DNA from: Deltaproteobacteria bacterium | Lineage (GTDB): Bacteria > Desulfobacterota > Desulfobacteria > Desulfobacterales > C00003060 | NCBI GenBank assembly: GCA_003647275.1 | Contig: QMMN01000006.1 | Location: 1 to 64,000 of the forward strand | Direction: 5' to 3' | DNA length: 64,000 bases | Part shown: one piece after another, positions 51,130-59,650 of the stretch | Position numbering within the stretch: the first letter of the stretch is position 1 | How the letters are laid out: each line of letters opens with the position of its first letter | Notes under the pieces: generated by a model | The model's input: the letters and a program-made list of their open reading frames with translations, nothing else | Told to the model about the DNA's origin: nothing | Database searches by the model: none | Translations under genes and position numbers: made by a program

Positions 51130-52043
51130 AGTCAGGGAGTAATTTGGAAAGAATATTGGAAGGCGGCCAGTTTGCTGTAACTGCAGAGGCTGGGCCTCCA
51201 AAAGGGAGTTCACCTAAGGTCATTCAGAGAAAAGGGGAACTCCTCAAGCTTTGCTGTGACGCCTTAAATGTGACAGACAACCAGACCGCTATTGTGCGTA
51301 TGTCAAGCCTCAGCGGCTGTGTTCTATTAAAAGAACTGGGCGTAGAGCCGGTCTTGCAGATGGTTGTCAGGGACCGGAATCGTCTCGCCCTCCAGGGTGA
51401 CATCCTGGGAGCAGCTGCGCTGGGGATTCGTAATGTGCTCTGCCTTTCTGGCGATCATCAGAGGTTTGGCAATCACCCTGCGGCCAAAGGGGTCTATGAC
51501 ATCGACTCGATCCAGTTTATTCAGATGGTCAAAACCATGCGGGATGAGCACAGGTTTCTTAATGGTGAAGAGATCTCAGGAGATGTCCCATTTTTCATCG
51601 GAGCTGCAGCCAATCCCTTTGCCGACCCCTTTGAGTTCCGGGTCACCCGTTTGGCCAAGAAGGTAAACGCGGGTGCGGATTTTATTCAGACCCAGGGCAT
51701 CTTTGACGTGCCTAAGTTTGTTGAATGGATGAAGATGGTCAGGGACAGGGGCTTGCACGAAAAAACACATATCCTTGCCGGGCTGATACCCATTAAGTCT
51801 GTTGGTATGGCTCGCTACATGCGGAACAATGTGTCGGGCTTGAGTGTGCCACAGGAGATCGTTGACCGGATGGCTGATGCCAAGGATGCCAAGGAAGAGG
51901 GTGTGAAGATCTGTTTGGAAACCATCGAGCAACTCAAAGAGGTTGAAGGGATTCATGGCATTCATATCATGGCCGTGGCCTGGGAGGATATCGTCCCTCG
52001 CATCGTGGAAGAGGCTGGTTTGATGCCCAGACCGGTGGTGTAG
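51126..52043 (+). CDS. metF: Methylenetetrahydrofolate reductase (copy 1)
   Basis: A 305-residue TIM-barrel flavoprotein that reduces methylene-THF to methyl-THF. It starts LEGGQFAVTAEAGPPKGSSP, has DALNVTDNQTAIVRMSSLSG near residue 40, MVVRDRNRLALQGDILGAAA near residue 79, VLCLSGDHQRFGNHP near residue 104, FIQTQGIFDVPKFVEWMKMV near residue 180 and LIPIKSVGMARYMRNNVSGL near residue 220. Its stop codon TAG overlaps the first GTCATTA heptad of the next spacer. Confidence 0.93.
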   Translation: MKSGSNLERILEGGQFAVTAEAGPPKGSSPKVIQRKGELLKLCCDALNVTDNQTAIVRMSSLSGCVLLKELGVEPVLQMVVRDRNRLALQGDILGAAALGIRNVLCLSGDHQRFGNHPAAKGVYDIDSIQFIQMVKTMRDEHRFLNGEEISGDVPFFIGAAANPFADPFEFRVTRLAKKVNAGADFIQTQGIFDVPKFVEWMKMVRDRGLHEKTHILAGLIPIKSVGMARYMRNNVSGLSVPQEIVDRMADAKDAKEEGVKICLETIEQLKEVEGIHGIHIMAVAWEDIVPRIVEEAGLMPRPVV

Positions 52044-52258
52044 TCATTAGTCATTAGTCATTCGTGGGGTTCTCAAGAAATGTGTTTTAGGCGAAGGCGG
52101 AGTTTTGACATCCAGCAGCTTCCGATTTGTCGCAAGGTTGCGCCTGACGGCTTGAAAAGATGCACTTCGTGTCGGATTGCAGAATGAAAAAGAAGATGAA
52201 ACGAATATCGAGTATCCAGCAACCAATGACCAGTGACAAATGACAAATGACCAAACAA
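52043..52258. repeat. Inverted heptad arrays enclosing about 160 bp
   Basis: Left array GTCATTA GTCATTA GTCATTC (52043-52063) starts inside the metF stop codon. Right array CAATGAC CAGTGAC AAATGAC AAATGAC (52224-52251) is in the opposite sense. The enclosed 52064-52223 codes for nothing convincing. The same layout encloses the four-helix-bundle gene at 59651-60103. The minus-strand ORF through it reads repeat-derived CHWSLVAGY-type peptide and is an artefact. Confidence 0.7.
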
Positions 52259-52272
52259 AGGGGGGATGCGTC

Positions 52273-52680
52273 ATGGGAACAAGTGCCAAGATTTTGGTCG
52301 TGGATGATGATCCGGACATGCGGGATGCCTTGCAGATGATATTGGAATCCGGCGGTTACACCGTGGTCATGGCCGAGGATGGCGAGAAGTGTTTGGCCAA
52401 GCTGAAAGAAGAGCAGCCCGATTTACTCATTCTTGATCTCCTCATGCCCAGGATGGACGGTTTTGAAGTATGCAAAGCCCTCAAAGATCCGCGGCACGCC
52501 AAATATGGCCGTGTGCCGATCATTATCCTTAGCTCTGTACAGGAGGGGGTCAGCCAGCGCCGCTACGAACTGGAAACCGGGGTGCAACTCGATGTAGATG
52601 ATTACGTGGAGAAGCCCGTCGAAAGTAGTGTGTTGCTGGAAAGGGTTGGAAAGATTATCAAAAGAATTGGTAAGGAATAA
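52273..52680 (+). CDS. Single-domain response regulator (RR-a)
   Basis: About 135 residues from ATG 52273 (MGTSAKILVVDDDPDMRDAL), which has an AAAGGGGGG site before it; the earlier ATG at 52240 is inside the heptads. Receiver features: acid pocket VVDDDPDM, phospho-Asp LLILDLLMPRMDG, LSSVQEG, and lysine in DDYVEKPVESSVL. It carries an extra loop (YELETGVQLDVDDY) typical of this receiver subgroup. It has no output domain. It stands between two metVF pairs, so a role in C1 or redox sensing is likely but inferred. Confidence 0.92.
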   Translation: MGTSAKILVVDDDPDMRDALQMILESGGYTVVMAEDGEKCLAKLKEEQPDLLILDLLMPRMDGFEVCKALKDPRHAKYGRVPIIILSSVQEGVSQRRYELETGVQLDVDDYVEKPVESSVLLERVGKIIKRIGKE

Positions 52681-52700
52681 CACAAGTTGCAGGTGCGGCC

Positions 52701-53087
52701 ATGAAAAAGGTACTATTAGTAGACGATGATGTCGACTTTTGTGAGGCATCAAAGATCCTTTTGGAAAGTAAGGCCTACGAGGTTGTTTTGGCCCATGATG
52801 GAAAGGAAGGGCTGGAAAAGGTGCGGGCCGAGAAACCTGATCTGGTGATCCTGGATGTGATGATGCCTGAAATGAACGGGTACGATGTCTGTGTCATCCT
52901 TAAGGCTGACCCAGAGTTGAACAAGATTCCGGTCATTCTTCTCACAGCCGTGGACCAGATGATCTTCAAGACGACCTATACCAAGCATATGGGTCTCATG
53001 ACCGAGGCCGACGATTATATCGCCAAGCCAGTCGAATCAACAGAACTCGTTAAACGGGTGGAGGAGTTTTTGGGTAAGAATTCCTGA
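52701..53087 (+). CDS. Single-domain response regulator (RR-b)
   Basis: A 128-residue CheY-like receiver: LLVDDDVDFCEASKI acid pocket, LVILDVMMPEMNGYD phospho-Asp, LLTAVDQM, and DDYIAKPVESTEL lysine. It has the same extended loop (YTKHMGLMTEADDY) as its neighbour RR-a, and the two probably arose by duplication. It ends 4 bp before the kinase gene, so RR-a, RR-b and the kinase form a unit. Confidence 0.93.
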   Translation: MKKVLLVDDDVDFCEASKILLESKAYEVVLAHDGKEGLEKVRAEKPDLVILDVMMPEMNGYDVCVILKADPELNKIPVILLTAVDQMIFKTTYTKHMGLMTEADDYIAKPVESTELVKRVEEFLGKNS

Positions 53088-53091
53088 GCTG

Positions 53092-54579
53092 ATGTTGATC
53101 AAGCCGAGCATAAATATATTGGTGGTAGAAAATGATATCACCATTTTACAAAGATGCCGGGAACTCCTTGTAAACGAGGGCCATCGGGTTCGTACCGCTG
53201 AGTCTGTTGAAGAAGCGCTGGACATCATCCAGAAACATTCCGGTAATGTGGACATCATACTCCTTTCCCTGGAGCTTCCGGGGTGGGGTGGCTTGACGCT
53301 CATCAACATCTTGCAAAAGGCCAAGCGTGAAATCCTGATCATGGCCATGTCGGCTGACTGCGGCGAGGAAGCCATAGAGGCAATGCACGCTGGAGCCTAT
53401 GACTGCATCCGCAAGAGCTTTACCACTGATCGCTTCTGGACGAAGATGAATCGGGCCATAGAGGCCTTCAGGCTCTGGCGTCAACTGGACATACTGACCC
53501 GACAAAGGCAGGCCGCTTTAACCAGGATCCCCCATGAAGAGAATCTCATGGCCATCTTCAACAGCATTACCGATGGTATTGTCGTTACGGATTGGCAGAC
53601 AAACATTGTCCTGTTTAATGCAAAAGCTGCAACCCTGTTTGGCTTGACAGAAGAAAAGACCCTAGGACATCCCATTTCGGTCAGTATAAAATCCGACGAA
53701 TTATTGTCATTCGTTATGCGGGCAGTTAAATCCGATAGTTCTTTAGCTCCGTTAATGGCTGGAGAAGAACCTGTCGTGAAGGTAGAAGAAAAAGCGTTTC
53801 GTGTACATGTCGACGCAGTGAAGAATGATACGGGAACTGTTATTGGTGCAGTGGGCCTGTTTCATGATGTCAGTAGCATCAGTGCTATGGATAAGCTAAG
53901 ATCCGATTTTCTTTCCATGGTCTCCCACGAACTCAAGGCCCCGCTGAGCTCCCTGCTGATGCAGGTGTCGGTTCTGCATGACGGCTTGGCCGGAGAGCTG
54001 AATCCCAAACAGAAGGAACTGCTCGGCAAGGCCAAGGAAAAGACCAAGGGGATGATTACCTTGGTCAACGACATCCTGGATTATCGGCGGATTCAGGACG
54101 GTAAGTCGGTCCAGAAAATCGAAAGCCTGAATCTGGCGGAAATCCTCCAACGGACTGTTGAGCTCATGCGCCTGTCAGCCGAAGAAAAAGAGATTAGTAT
54201 GAAATGTGAAATTGAGGAGGATCTGCCATCGTTTAGTGGCGACAGGGGCGGCATGGAGGCAATCTTTGTTAATCTCATCAGCAATGCCATTAAATATACC
54301 CCCAAAGGGGGCAGTGTGAATGTGATCCTGTACAAAGCGGGCAAAGATATACGGTTCAAAGTGGTGGATAGCGGTATAGGGATTCCACCAGAGGATATTG
54401 ACCGGATTTTTGAGAAGTTCTACCGCATCAAGACCGAACAGACCCAGAGCATAGCAGGCTCAGGCCTTGGTTTATCGATTGTTAAGGGAATTGTGGACGC
54501 TCACAGGGGTTCGATCCACGTGGAAAGCGAGGCAGGCAAGGGGACGACCTTCATCGTGTCGCTACCTGTGGAAGAATAG
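53092..54579 (+). CDS. Pseudo-receiver/PAS histidine kinase
   Basis: A 495-residue cytosolic kinase. The N-terminal receiver fold (about 5-125) has ENDI in place of the acid pair and IILLSLELPGWGG, with Ser59 where the phospho-Asp should be, so it cannot be phosphorylated normally; the lysine (IRKSF) is kept. A PAS domain follows (about 150-260; FNSITDGIVVTDWQTNIVLF). Next is HisKA with FLSMVSHELKAPLSSLLMQV, the N box NLISNAIKYTPKGGS, G1 DSGIGIPPEDI and G2 GSGLGLSIVKGIVDAHRG. The pseudo-receiver probably senses a partner or ligand. It is likely to act on RR-a or RR-b. Confidence 0.9.
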   Translation: MLIKPSINILVVENDITILQRCRELLVNEGHRVRTAESVEEALDIIQKHSGNVDIILLSLELPGWGGLTLINILQKAKREILIMAMSADCGEEAIEAMHAGAYDCIRKSFTTDRFWTKMNRAIEAFRLWRQLDILTRQRQAALTRIPHEENLMAIFNSITDGIVVTDWQTNIVLFNAKAATLFGLTEEKTLGHPISVSIKSDELLSFVMRAVKSDSSLAPLMAGEEPVVKVEEKAFRVHVDAVKNDTGTVIGAVGLFHDVSSISAMDKLRSDFLSMVSHELKAPLSSLLMQVSVLHDGLAGELNPKQKELLGKAKEKTKGMITLVNDILDYRRIQDGKSVQKIESLNLAEILQRTVELMRLSAEEKEISMKCEIEEDLPSFSGDRGGMEAIFVNLISNAIKYTPKGGSVNVILYKAGKDIRFKVVDSGIGIPPEDIDRIFEKFYRIKTEQTQSIAGSGLGLSIVKGIVDAHRGSIHVESEAGKGTTFIVSLPVEE

Positions 54580-54595
54580 ATTTTGGAGGTACAAC

Positions 54596-55252
54596 ATGAT
54601 CATTGCTGAACAGAAAGCATTAACCGAAATAGAGGATATGGTTGGTCCGTATCGCAAGATCCTGGTGGTTGGATGCGGCACCTGCATGACATTCTGCTCA
54701 GCTGGTGGACCTGATGAGGTCGGTCAACTTGCCGAAGCACTTGCTTCTGGAAACAAGGATATAGTCGTAGAAAAGAGCACGATTCCTCGACAGTGCGCTG
54801 TGAAGTTTATCGACCGGCTGGAGAGTAAGGTTGGTGATTACGAAGCTATTCTGTCCATGGCTTGCGGCAATGGCGTTCAGGCCGTTGCCAGTCGGTTTCC
54901 AAATAAGCCTGTTTTGCCAGCCTTAAACACCCAATTCATAGGGGTTGAGGCAGAGTCGGGCATCTGGACTGAAACATGTATGGCCTGTGGGGATTGTATC
55001 TTATGGAGGACCGGTGGGATTTGCCCTGTGACCCGGTGTGCCAAGGGCCTTTTGAATGGGGCCTGTGGCGGTGCGTCAGAGGGAAAATGTGAAGTTTCCA
55101 AAGATCGTCCCTGTGCCTGGCAGGAGATATACCATGCCCTGAAGCGTTTGAACATGTTGCACTATCTAAAGGAAAAGCCGCAGGTAAAAGACTGGCCCAT
55201 TCACCCAGGCAGGGTGGTCAGACAAGATTTGCGGGAAGTCGAAGCCTCATGA
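54596..55252 (+). CDS. metV: MetV-type partner of methylene-THF reductase (copy 2)
   Basis: About 218 residues from ATG 54596, preceded by TTTTGGAGGTACAAC; the longer reading from 54467 lies in the kinase gene. It has VVGCGTCMTFCSAGGPDEVG near residue 23, FPNKPVLPALNTQFIGVEAE near residue 100, and the cysteine region CMACGDCILWRTGGICPVTR followed by CAKGLLNGACGG and GKCEVS. It ends RPCAWQEIYHALKRLNMLHY. It should form a complex with one of the MetF proteins, most simply the one just downstream. Confidence 0.9.
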   Translation: MIIAEQKALTEIEDMVGPYRKILVVGCGTCMTFCSAGGPDEVGQLAEALASGNKDIVVEKSTIPRQCAVKFIDRLESKVGDYEAILSMACGNGVQAVASRFPNKPVLPALNTQFIGVEAESGIWTETCMACGDCILWRTGGICPVTRCAKGLLNGACGGASEGKCEVSKDRPCAWQEIYHALKRLNMLHYLKEKPQVKDWPIHPGRVVRQDLREVEAS

Positions 55253-55276
55253 AAGGAGTGAACATTGACGATTGGT

Positions 55277-55356
55277 GATTGAACTGCAAAAGCGAGCGCA
55301 TTCCCTGCAGGTTCTGCCTGACGGCAGTGCTTCGCGGGCTGTAGGGGGCTTCAATA
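55277..55356. repeat. Palindromic repeat, family B (copy 2)
   Basis: GATTGAACTGCAAAAGCGAG starts the element and GGGGGCTTCAATATT ends it; the arms ATTGAA and TTCAAT pair. The inner part GCATTCCCTGCAG and CTTCGCGGGCTGT matches pieces of 6819-6913 and 6525-6622. It fills most of the spacer between metV copy 2 and metF copy 2, so it breaks an otherwise tight operon. Confidence 0.65.
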
Positions 55357-55437
55357 TTTACTGGAAGGCTTTTCACTCTACGGTTTTAAAATAGTCAATC
55401 TTCAATCGAAAGGTCGTCAATATGGAGAGGTGCCGCC

Positions 55438-56313
55438 ATGAGTTTTAGAGAAGCCTTAGAATCAGGGAAATTTTTGGTGACCGCCGAGGTCGGCCCTGGC
55501 AAGGGAACCGACGTAGAGCACTTATTAAAGGATGCTGATATTATCAAAGATCGGGTCCATGCGATTAATGTCACTGATTTGCAGAGCTCAGTCATGCGCC
55601 TAGGCTCCATGGCCGTCTGTCATCTGTTAACGGATAGGGGGATCGATCCGATCTTTCAAGTCACTTGCAGGGATCGGAACCGCCTTGCCCTGCAATCGGA
55701 TCTCCTGAGCGCCTGGGTTCTGGGGATCAGAAATGTGCTTGCCCTCACTGGCGACCATCCCACCCTGGGGGATCATCCTCAGGCCAAACCGGTTTTTGAA
55801 TTGGACTCTGTCACGCTTTTGGAGGTCATAGGGAAACTGAATTCTGGATTTGATATGGCGGGCCATGAACTTAAGGGGGCGCCTGATATTCTTCCAGGGG
55901 CGGTTGTGAATCCCGGGGCTGACAATGAGGCTGCGCTGGACCTCCAGATCATGAAGATGGAGAAAAAGATTGAGGCAGGCGCCAAGTTCTTTCAGACACA
56001 AGGGGTTTATGACCTAGACGCCTTTGAAAAGTTCATGAAGCGCATCGAGGGGTTTCATACTAAAGTTTTCGGGGGTATTATCCTGCTCAAATCAGTGGGT
56101 ATGGCGCGTTACATGAACAAGAATGTAGCAGGTGTCTTCGTTCCGGAACCTCTGATTCAAGAGCTAAAGGAGGCTGAGGACAAGGCCCAGGCTAGCATGA
56201 ATATAGCCGTTCGCTTAATTAAAGGAATGAAGGATCTTTGCCAGGGCGTCCACATCATGGCTCTTGGCTGGGAAAGCAAAATACCACCGATTTTGGATGA
56301 AGTAGGACTATAG
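55438..56313 (+). CDS. metF: Methylenetetrahydrofolate reductase (copy 2)
   Basis: A 291-residue TIM-barrel reductase like the copy at 51126. It starts LESGKFLVTAEVGPGKGTDV, then HAINVTDLQSSVMRLGSMAV, VTCRDRNRLALQSDLLSAWV near residue 79, VLALTGDHPTLGDHPQAKPV near residue 102, FFQTQGVYDLDAFEKFMKRI near residue 185 and IILLKSVGMARYMNKNVAGV near residue 216. Sequence divergence from copy 1 is large. It lies 185 bp after metV copy 2. Confidence 0.93.
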   Translation: MSFREALESGKFLVTAEVGPGKGTDVEHLLKDADIIKDRVHAINVTDLQSSVMRLGSMAVCHLLTDRGIDPIFQVTCRDRNRLALQSDLLSAWVLGIRNVLALTGDHPTLGDHPQAKPVFELDSVTLLEVIGKLNSGFDMAGHELKGAPDILPGAVVNPGADNEAALDLQIMKMEKKIEAGAKFFQTQGVYDLDAFEKFMKRIEGFHTKVFGGIILLKSVGMARYMNKNVAGVFVPEPLIQELKEAEDKAQASMNIAVRLIKGMKDLCQGVHIMALGWESKIPPILDEVGL

Positions 56314-56325
56314 GGAGGAATAGAC

Positions 56326-57273
56326 ATGGCATTTGAAACACCAAAGATATCATACAACGGTGCAATTAAGGAGATCCCTCTGGGGAAAGAGGCAAACCGT
56401 ATCATTGTGGGTGGAGAAAACAGCTACCCCTTTTATCTTTTTGAAGGAGAGATGCCTCACCCACCGAAGATAGCCATGGAGATCCATGATGCTCCCCCTG
56501 AGGACTGGCCACAAGCTGCATTGGACCCCTTTGCCGATGTGGTACAGGACCCGGTCGCGTGGGCCCAAAAATGCGTAGATTCATACGGCGCAGAAATGGT
56601 TGCATTGCAGTTGGTCAGCACGGACCCTAATGCCCAGGACACGCCCCCCGAACAGGCCTTGGAGGTAACCAAGAAGGTGGCTGCTGCCATCGAGGTTCCC
56701 CTTATTGTGTGGGGCAGTAGCAATCTGGAAAAGGATACACAAGTCCTAAAAGTGATTGCAGAGGAGTGCGCCGGCGAAAATCTAATCCTTGGGCCTGTGG
56801 AAGAAGGTAGTTATAAGGTCCTCGGAGCGGCCTCCCTTGCCTTTCAACACACCATAGCGGCCTCGACGCCCATCGATATCAACTTGGCCAAACAGCTTAA
56901 TATCCTGCTCGGGAACCTTGGCGTGCCTGACGAGCGTATCCTTGTGGATCCCACTGTGGCGTCTTTGGGTTACGGGTTGGAATATTGTTACTCTGTGATG
57001 GAGAGAGATCGGATGGCCGCCCTCACCCAGGAAGACGAAAGGCTCCAGTTCCCTATTGTGTGTAACCTGGCCAAGGAGGTCTGGAAGGTTAAGGAGGCCA
57101 AGATCGGCGAGGAGGAGGCCCCTTTGCTGGGCGATCCTTTGAAGAGGGGCGTCCTCCTTGAGGCCATGACAGCGCTATTGCTCCTTTTGGCCGGAGGTGA
57201 CATTCTGATTATGCGGCATCCGGACGCCATTCAATTGGTCAGGGGTTTTATTAAGGAATTGACGGCAAACTGA
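56326..57273 (+). CDS. acsD: CODH/ACS corrinoid protein small subunit (delta)
   Basis: A 315-residue TIM-barrel subunit of the corrinoid/iron-sulfur protein, which with AcsC carries the methyl-cobamide to acetyl-CoA synthase. It starts FETPKISYNGAIKEIPLGKE, has FEGEMPHPPKIAMEIHDAPP near residue 40, EMVALQLVSTDPNAQD near residue 90, ILVDPTVASLGYGLEYCYSV near residue 205 and a tail with LLAGGDILIMRHPDAI near residue 287, all characteristic. It starts 12 bp after metF copy 2, and AGGGAGGAATAGAC precedes the ATG. Confidence 0.95.
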   Translation: MAFETPKISYNGAIKEIPLGKEANRIIVGGENSYPFYLFEGEMPHPPKIAMEIHDAPPEDWPQAALDPFADVVQDPVAWAQKCVDSYGAEMVALQLVSTDPNAQDTPPEQALEVTKKVAAAIEVPLIVWGSSNLEKDTQVLKVIAEECAGENLILGPVEEGSYKVLGAASLAFQHTIAASTPIDINLAKQLNILLGNLGVPDERILVDPTVASLGYGLEYCYSVMERDRMAALTQEDERLQFPIVCNLAKEVWKVKEAKIGEEEAPLLGDPLKRGVLLEAMTALLLLLAGGDILIMRHPDAIQLVRGFIKELTAN

Positions 57274-57317
57274 TTTCCATATTGATTGCTCGTTTTTGAA
57301 TGAGACAAATTTGGAAT

Positions 57318-57430
57318 GCAGGATGCAAGATGCAGGATACAAATTGAGTTTATTGGGTTCATTGGGTTGATTGAGTTTATCGGGTTAAAACCCGACAAAC
57401 ACAACAAGCACAACAAACACAACAGACGAG
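57318..57430. repeat. Tandem 7-mer and 9-mer arrays in the acsD-acsB spacer
   Basis: Three heptads GCAGGAT GCAAGAT GCAGGAT (57318-57338) are followed by five 9-mers TTGAGTTTA, TTGGGTTCA, TTGGGTTGA, TTGAGTTTA, TCGGGTTAA (57344-57388). A perfect hairpin TCGGGTT-AA-AACCCGA (57380-57395) ends the array. Then four 9-mers ACAAACACA, ACAAGCACA, ACAAACACA, ACAGACGAG (57395-57430) run up to the acsB ribosome site. The units are exact in length with no interruptions. Confidence 0.75.
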
Positions 57431-57441
57431 GGGTTTAGAAA

Positions 57442-59649
57442 GTGTCAAAAATCATTTGTTCGGCAGCTATTCGCGGTGCCCACAAGATTGTGGAAAGAGC
57501 AGAAACCAAGTATCAAGAGGCCTTAGATAAATGGGGGCCTGATCAAGAGATCGGCTTTCCAAACACGGCCTATTATCTGCCGATTATCTATGGCATCCTG
57601 GGTATCCCGGTGAAAAAACTTGGTGACGCAAAAGAGGTCCTGGATCGGTGCAGATCATTACTCCCTGCCATGGTGGATGAGCATGTATGGCTTCCCTACC
57701 TGGCACCGGCCCTGGAAGCGGGGATGGCCACACTCTTTGTAGAAGAGATCATTGAGGCCATCCGTTATCTGGAGTCTCCGGATTTCTATACCAAGACAGA
57801 AGACCCTGCTGATGGAAACATCTGGCTGGGCGCAGCAGATGACATTATATTGCGCAAGCGAGGCGTGGAATTCGTGGACGGCACTGCCCCGGGTTTTGCG
57901 GCTATTCTGGGAGCGCCGCCAAACAAAGATATCGCTGTCCAGCTTGCCCAGGAGCTTCAGGAAAAGAACCTGTACGTGTTCATGTGTGCGGACCATGAGG
58001 GTCGTACCATGTCCGAGCAGTTAGTAGAGGCAGGGATACAGATTGGGTGGCCGACACGTCTTGTCTCCTTTGGGCCGGAGTATACGGCGACTGTATTTGC
58101 CATGGGGTTTGCCACCCGGGCGGCCATGTCCTTTGGCGGCGTGAAGCCTGGGGATTTCAAGAACAATCTCCTTTACAATAAGGATCGTATCTTTGCCTTT
58201 GCCATGCCTCTGGGCACAGTGACCGATGAATGGTACGCCAATGCCGCTGGTGCCATAAACTGGGGCTTCCCAACGATTGCTGACACGCCCATTCCAGAAA
58301 TCCTCCCAACCGGAATCTGTACTTATGAGCATGTGGTTTCCAATGTCCCCCACGACCAATTGGTGGCCAGGGCCGTTGAGGTCAGGGGGCTGAAGGTGAC
58401 CGTATCAAAAGTCCCCATACCGGTGTCCTATGGACCAGCCTTTGAAGGGGAGCGCGTCCGGAAGGATGACCTGTTCTTAGAATGCGGTGGCGGCAAGACC
58501 CAGGCTGTGGAATGGGCCACGACCAGGGATATGGACGAGGTGGAGGATGGCAAGATCGAGCTATTCGGTCCAGATGTGGACGATGTGGAACCAGGGGCGA
58601 GGATTCCACTTGCCATCACGGTTGAGTTTGCAGGCAGGAAGATGCAGGAAGACTTTGAGCCCATTCTGGAAAGGCAGATTCACCACTTTGTCAACTATGC
58701 CCAGGGTTTTATGCACATTGGCCAAAGAGACATCGCCTGGATCAGGATGTCTAAATCGGCCGCCGGAAAAGGACTCAAGCTCAAACATATCGGGGATATC
58801 CTGCACGCCAAGTTTCATCAGGACTTTGGCGCTATTTTTGATAAAGTCCAGGTCAAACTTTACACCGAGGAAGACAAGGTAAAAGAAATTCTGGAAAAGG
58901 CAAGGCAGGTGTACCAACACAGAGACGCCCGGATCGAAGGGATGATTGATGAAACCACAGACGTCTTTTATTCCTGTACATTGTGCCAGTCCTTTGCACC
59001 GAATCATGTGTGCATCATCAGCCCGGAGAGGACCGGACTGTGTGGTGCCTATAACTGGATGGACTGCAAGGCCTCCTATGAGATCAATCCCACAGGGCCT
59101 AATCAGCCCGTGGAGAAGGGGGAGGTCATCGACCCAAAACTGGGACAGTGGAAAGGGTGTAACGAATTCCTTTACAAGGCCTCGCGCCAGGCCTTGGATC
59201 ATTACAATTTTTACAGCATTGTTCATGACCCCATGACCACCTGCGGGTGTTGTGAATGCATCGCCGCAATACTTCCTCTGTGCAACGGGGTCATGACCGT
59301 GGATCGGGATTACATGGGGATGACCCCGTGCGGCATGAAATTCACCACACTTGCCGGAACCATTGGAGGGGGGATGAGTGTACCTGGCTTTTTGGGGCAC
59401 AGCAAGTACAACATCGCTCAGAGAAAATGGATCATTGGGGATGGCGGGATCAAGCGCTTGGTTTGGATGCCCAAGCGTCTGAAAGAGGAGCTTGCAGACC
59501 GTCTGAAAGCACGGGCGGAAGAAATCGGTATCCCGGATCTGCCGGACATGATTGCTGACGAAACCATTGGGACTTCTGAAGAAGAAATCCTCCCCTTTCT
59601 GGAAGAGAAGGGGCATCCTGCACTCACCATGGATCCACTTTTGGAGTAG
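57442..59649 (+). CDS. acsB: Acetyl-CoA synthase (ACS) catalytic subunit
   Basis: A 735-residue Ni-Fe-S enzyme that condenses CO, the methyl group and CoA into acetyl-CoA (or runs in reverse). The A-cluster ligands keep the family spacing: C512, C515, C524 and C534 (SCTLC, HVC and TGLC) and C601-G-C603 (TTCGCCEC). The N-terminal domain shows GFPNTAYYLPIIYGILGIPV and VFMCADHEGRTMSEQ. It starts at GTG 57442 after AGGGG. Length is that of bacterial AcsB and includes the N-terminal CODH-binding domain, which archaeal CdhC lacks. Confidence 0.97.
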   Translation: MSKIICSAAIRGAHKIVERAETKYQEALDKWGPDQEIGFPNTAYYLPIIYGILGIPVKKLGDAKEVLDRCRSLLPAMVDEHVWLPYLAPALEAGMATLFVEEIIEAIRYLESPDFYTKTEDPADGNIWLGAADDIILRKRGVEFVDGTAPGFAAILGAPPNKDIAVQLAQELQEKNLYVFMCADHEGRTMSEQLVEAGIQIGWPTRLVSFGPEYTATVFAMGFATRAAMSFGGVKPGDFKNNLLYNKDRIFAFAMPLGTVTDEWYANAAGAINWGFPTIADTPIPEILPTGICTYEHVVSNVPHDQLVARAVEVRGLKVTVSKVPIPVSYGPAFEGERVRKDDLFLECGGGKTQAVEWATTRDMDEVEDGKIELFGPDVDDVEPGARIPLAITVEFAGRKMQEDFEPILERQIHHFVNYAQGFMHIGQRDIAWIRMSKSAAGKGLKLKHIGDILHAKFHQDFGAIFDKVQVKLYTEEDKVKEILEKARQVYQHRDARIEGMIDETTDVFYSCTLCQSFAPNHVCIISPERTGLCGAYNWMDCKASYEINPTGPNQPVEKGEVIDPKLGQWKGCNEFLYKASRQALDHYNFYSIVHDPMTTCGCCECIAAILPLCNGVMTVDRDYMGMTPCGMKFTTLAGTIGGGMSVPGFLGHSKYNIAQRKWIIGDGGIKRLVWMPKRLKEELADRLKARAEEIGIPDLPDMIADETIGTSEEEILPFLEEKGHPALTMDPLLE

Positions 59650-59650
59650 G

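Noticed and set aside
52047-52319. 90-codon minus-strand ORF with CHWSLVAGY-type peptide
   Set aside because: The peptide is simply the translation of the GTCATTn/nAATGAC heptads, a known source of false ORFs.
57318-57430. CRISPR-like array
   Set aside because: Units are 7-9 bases, adjacent, without spacers, and no cas gene is present.
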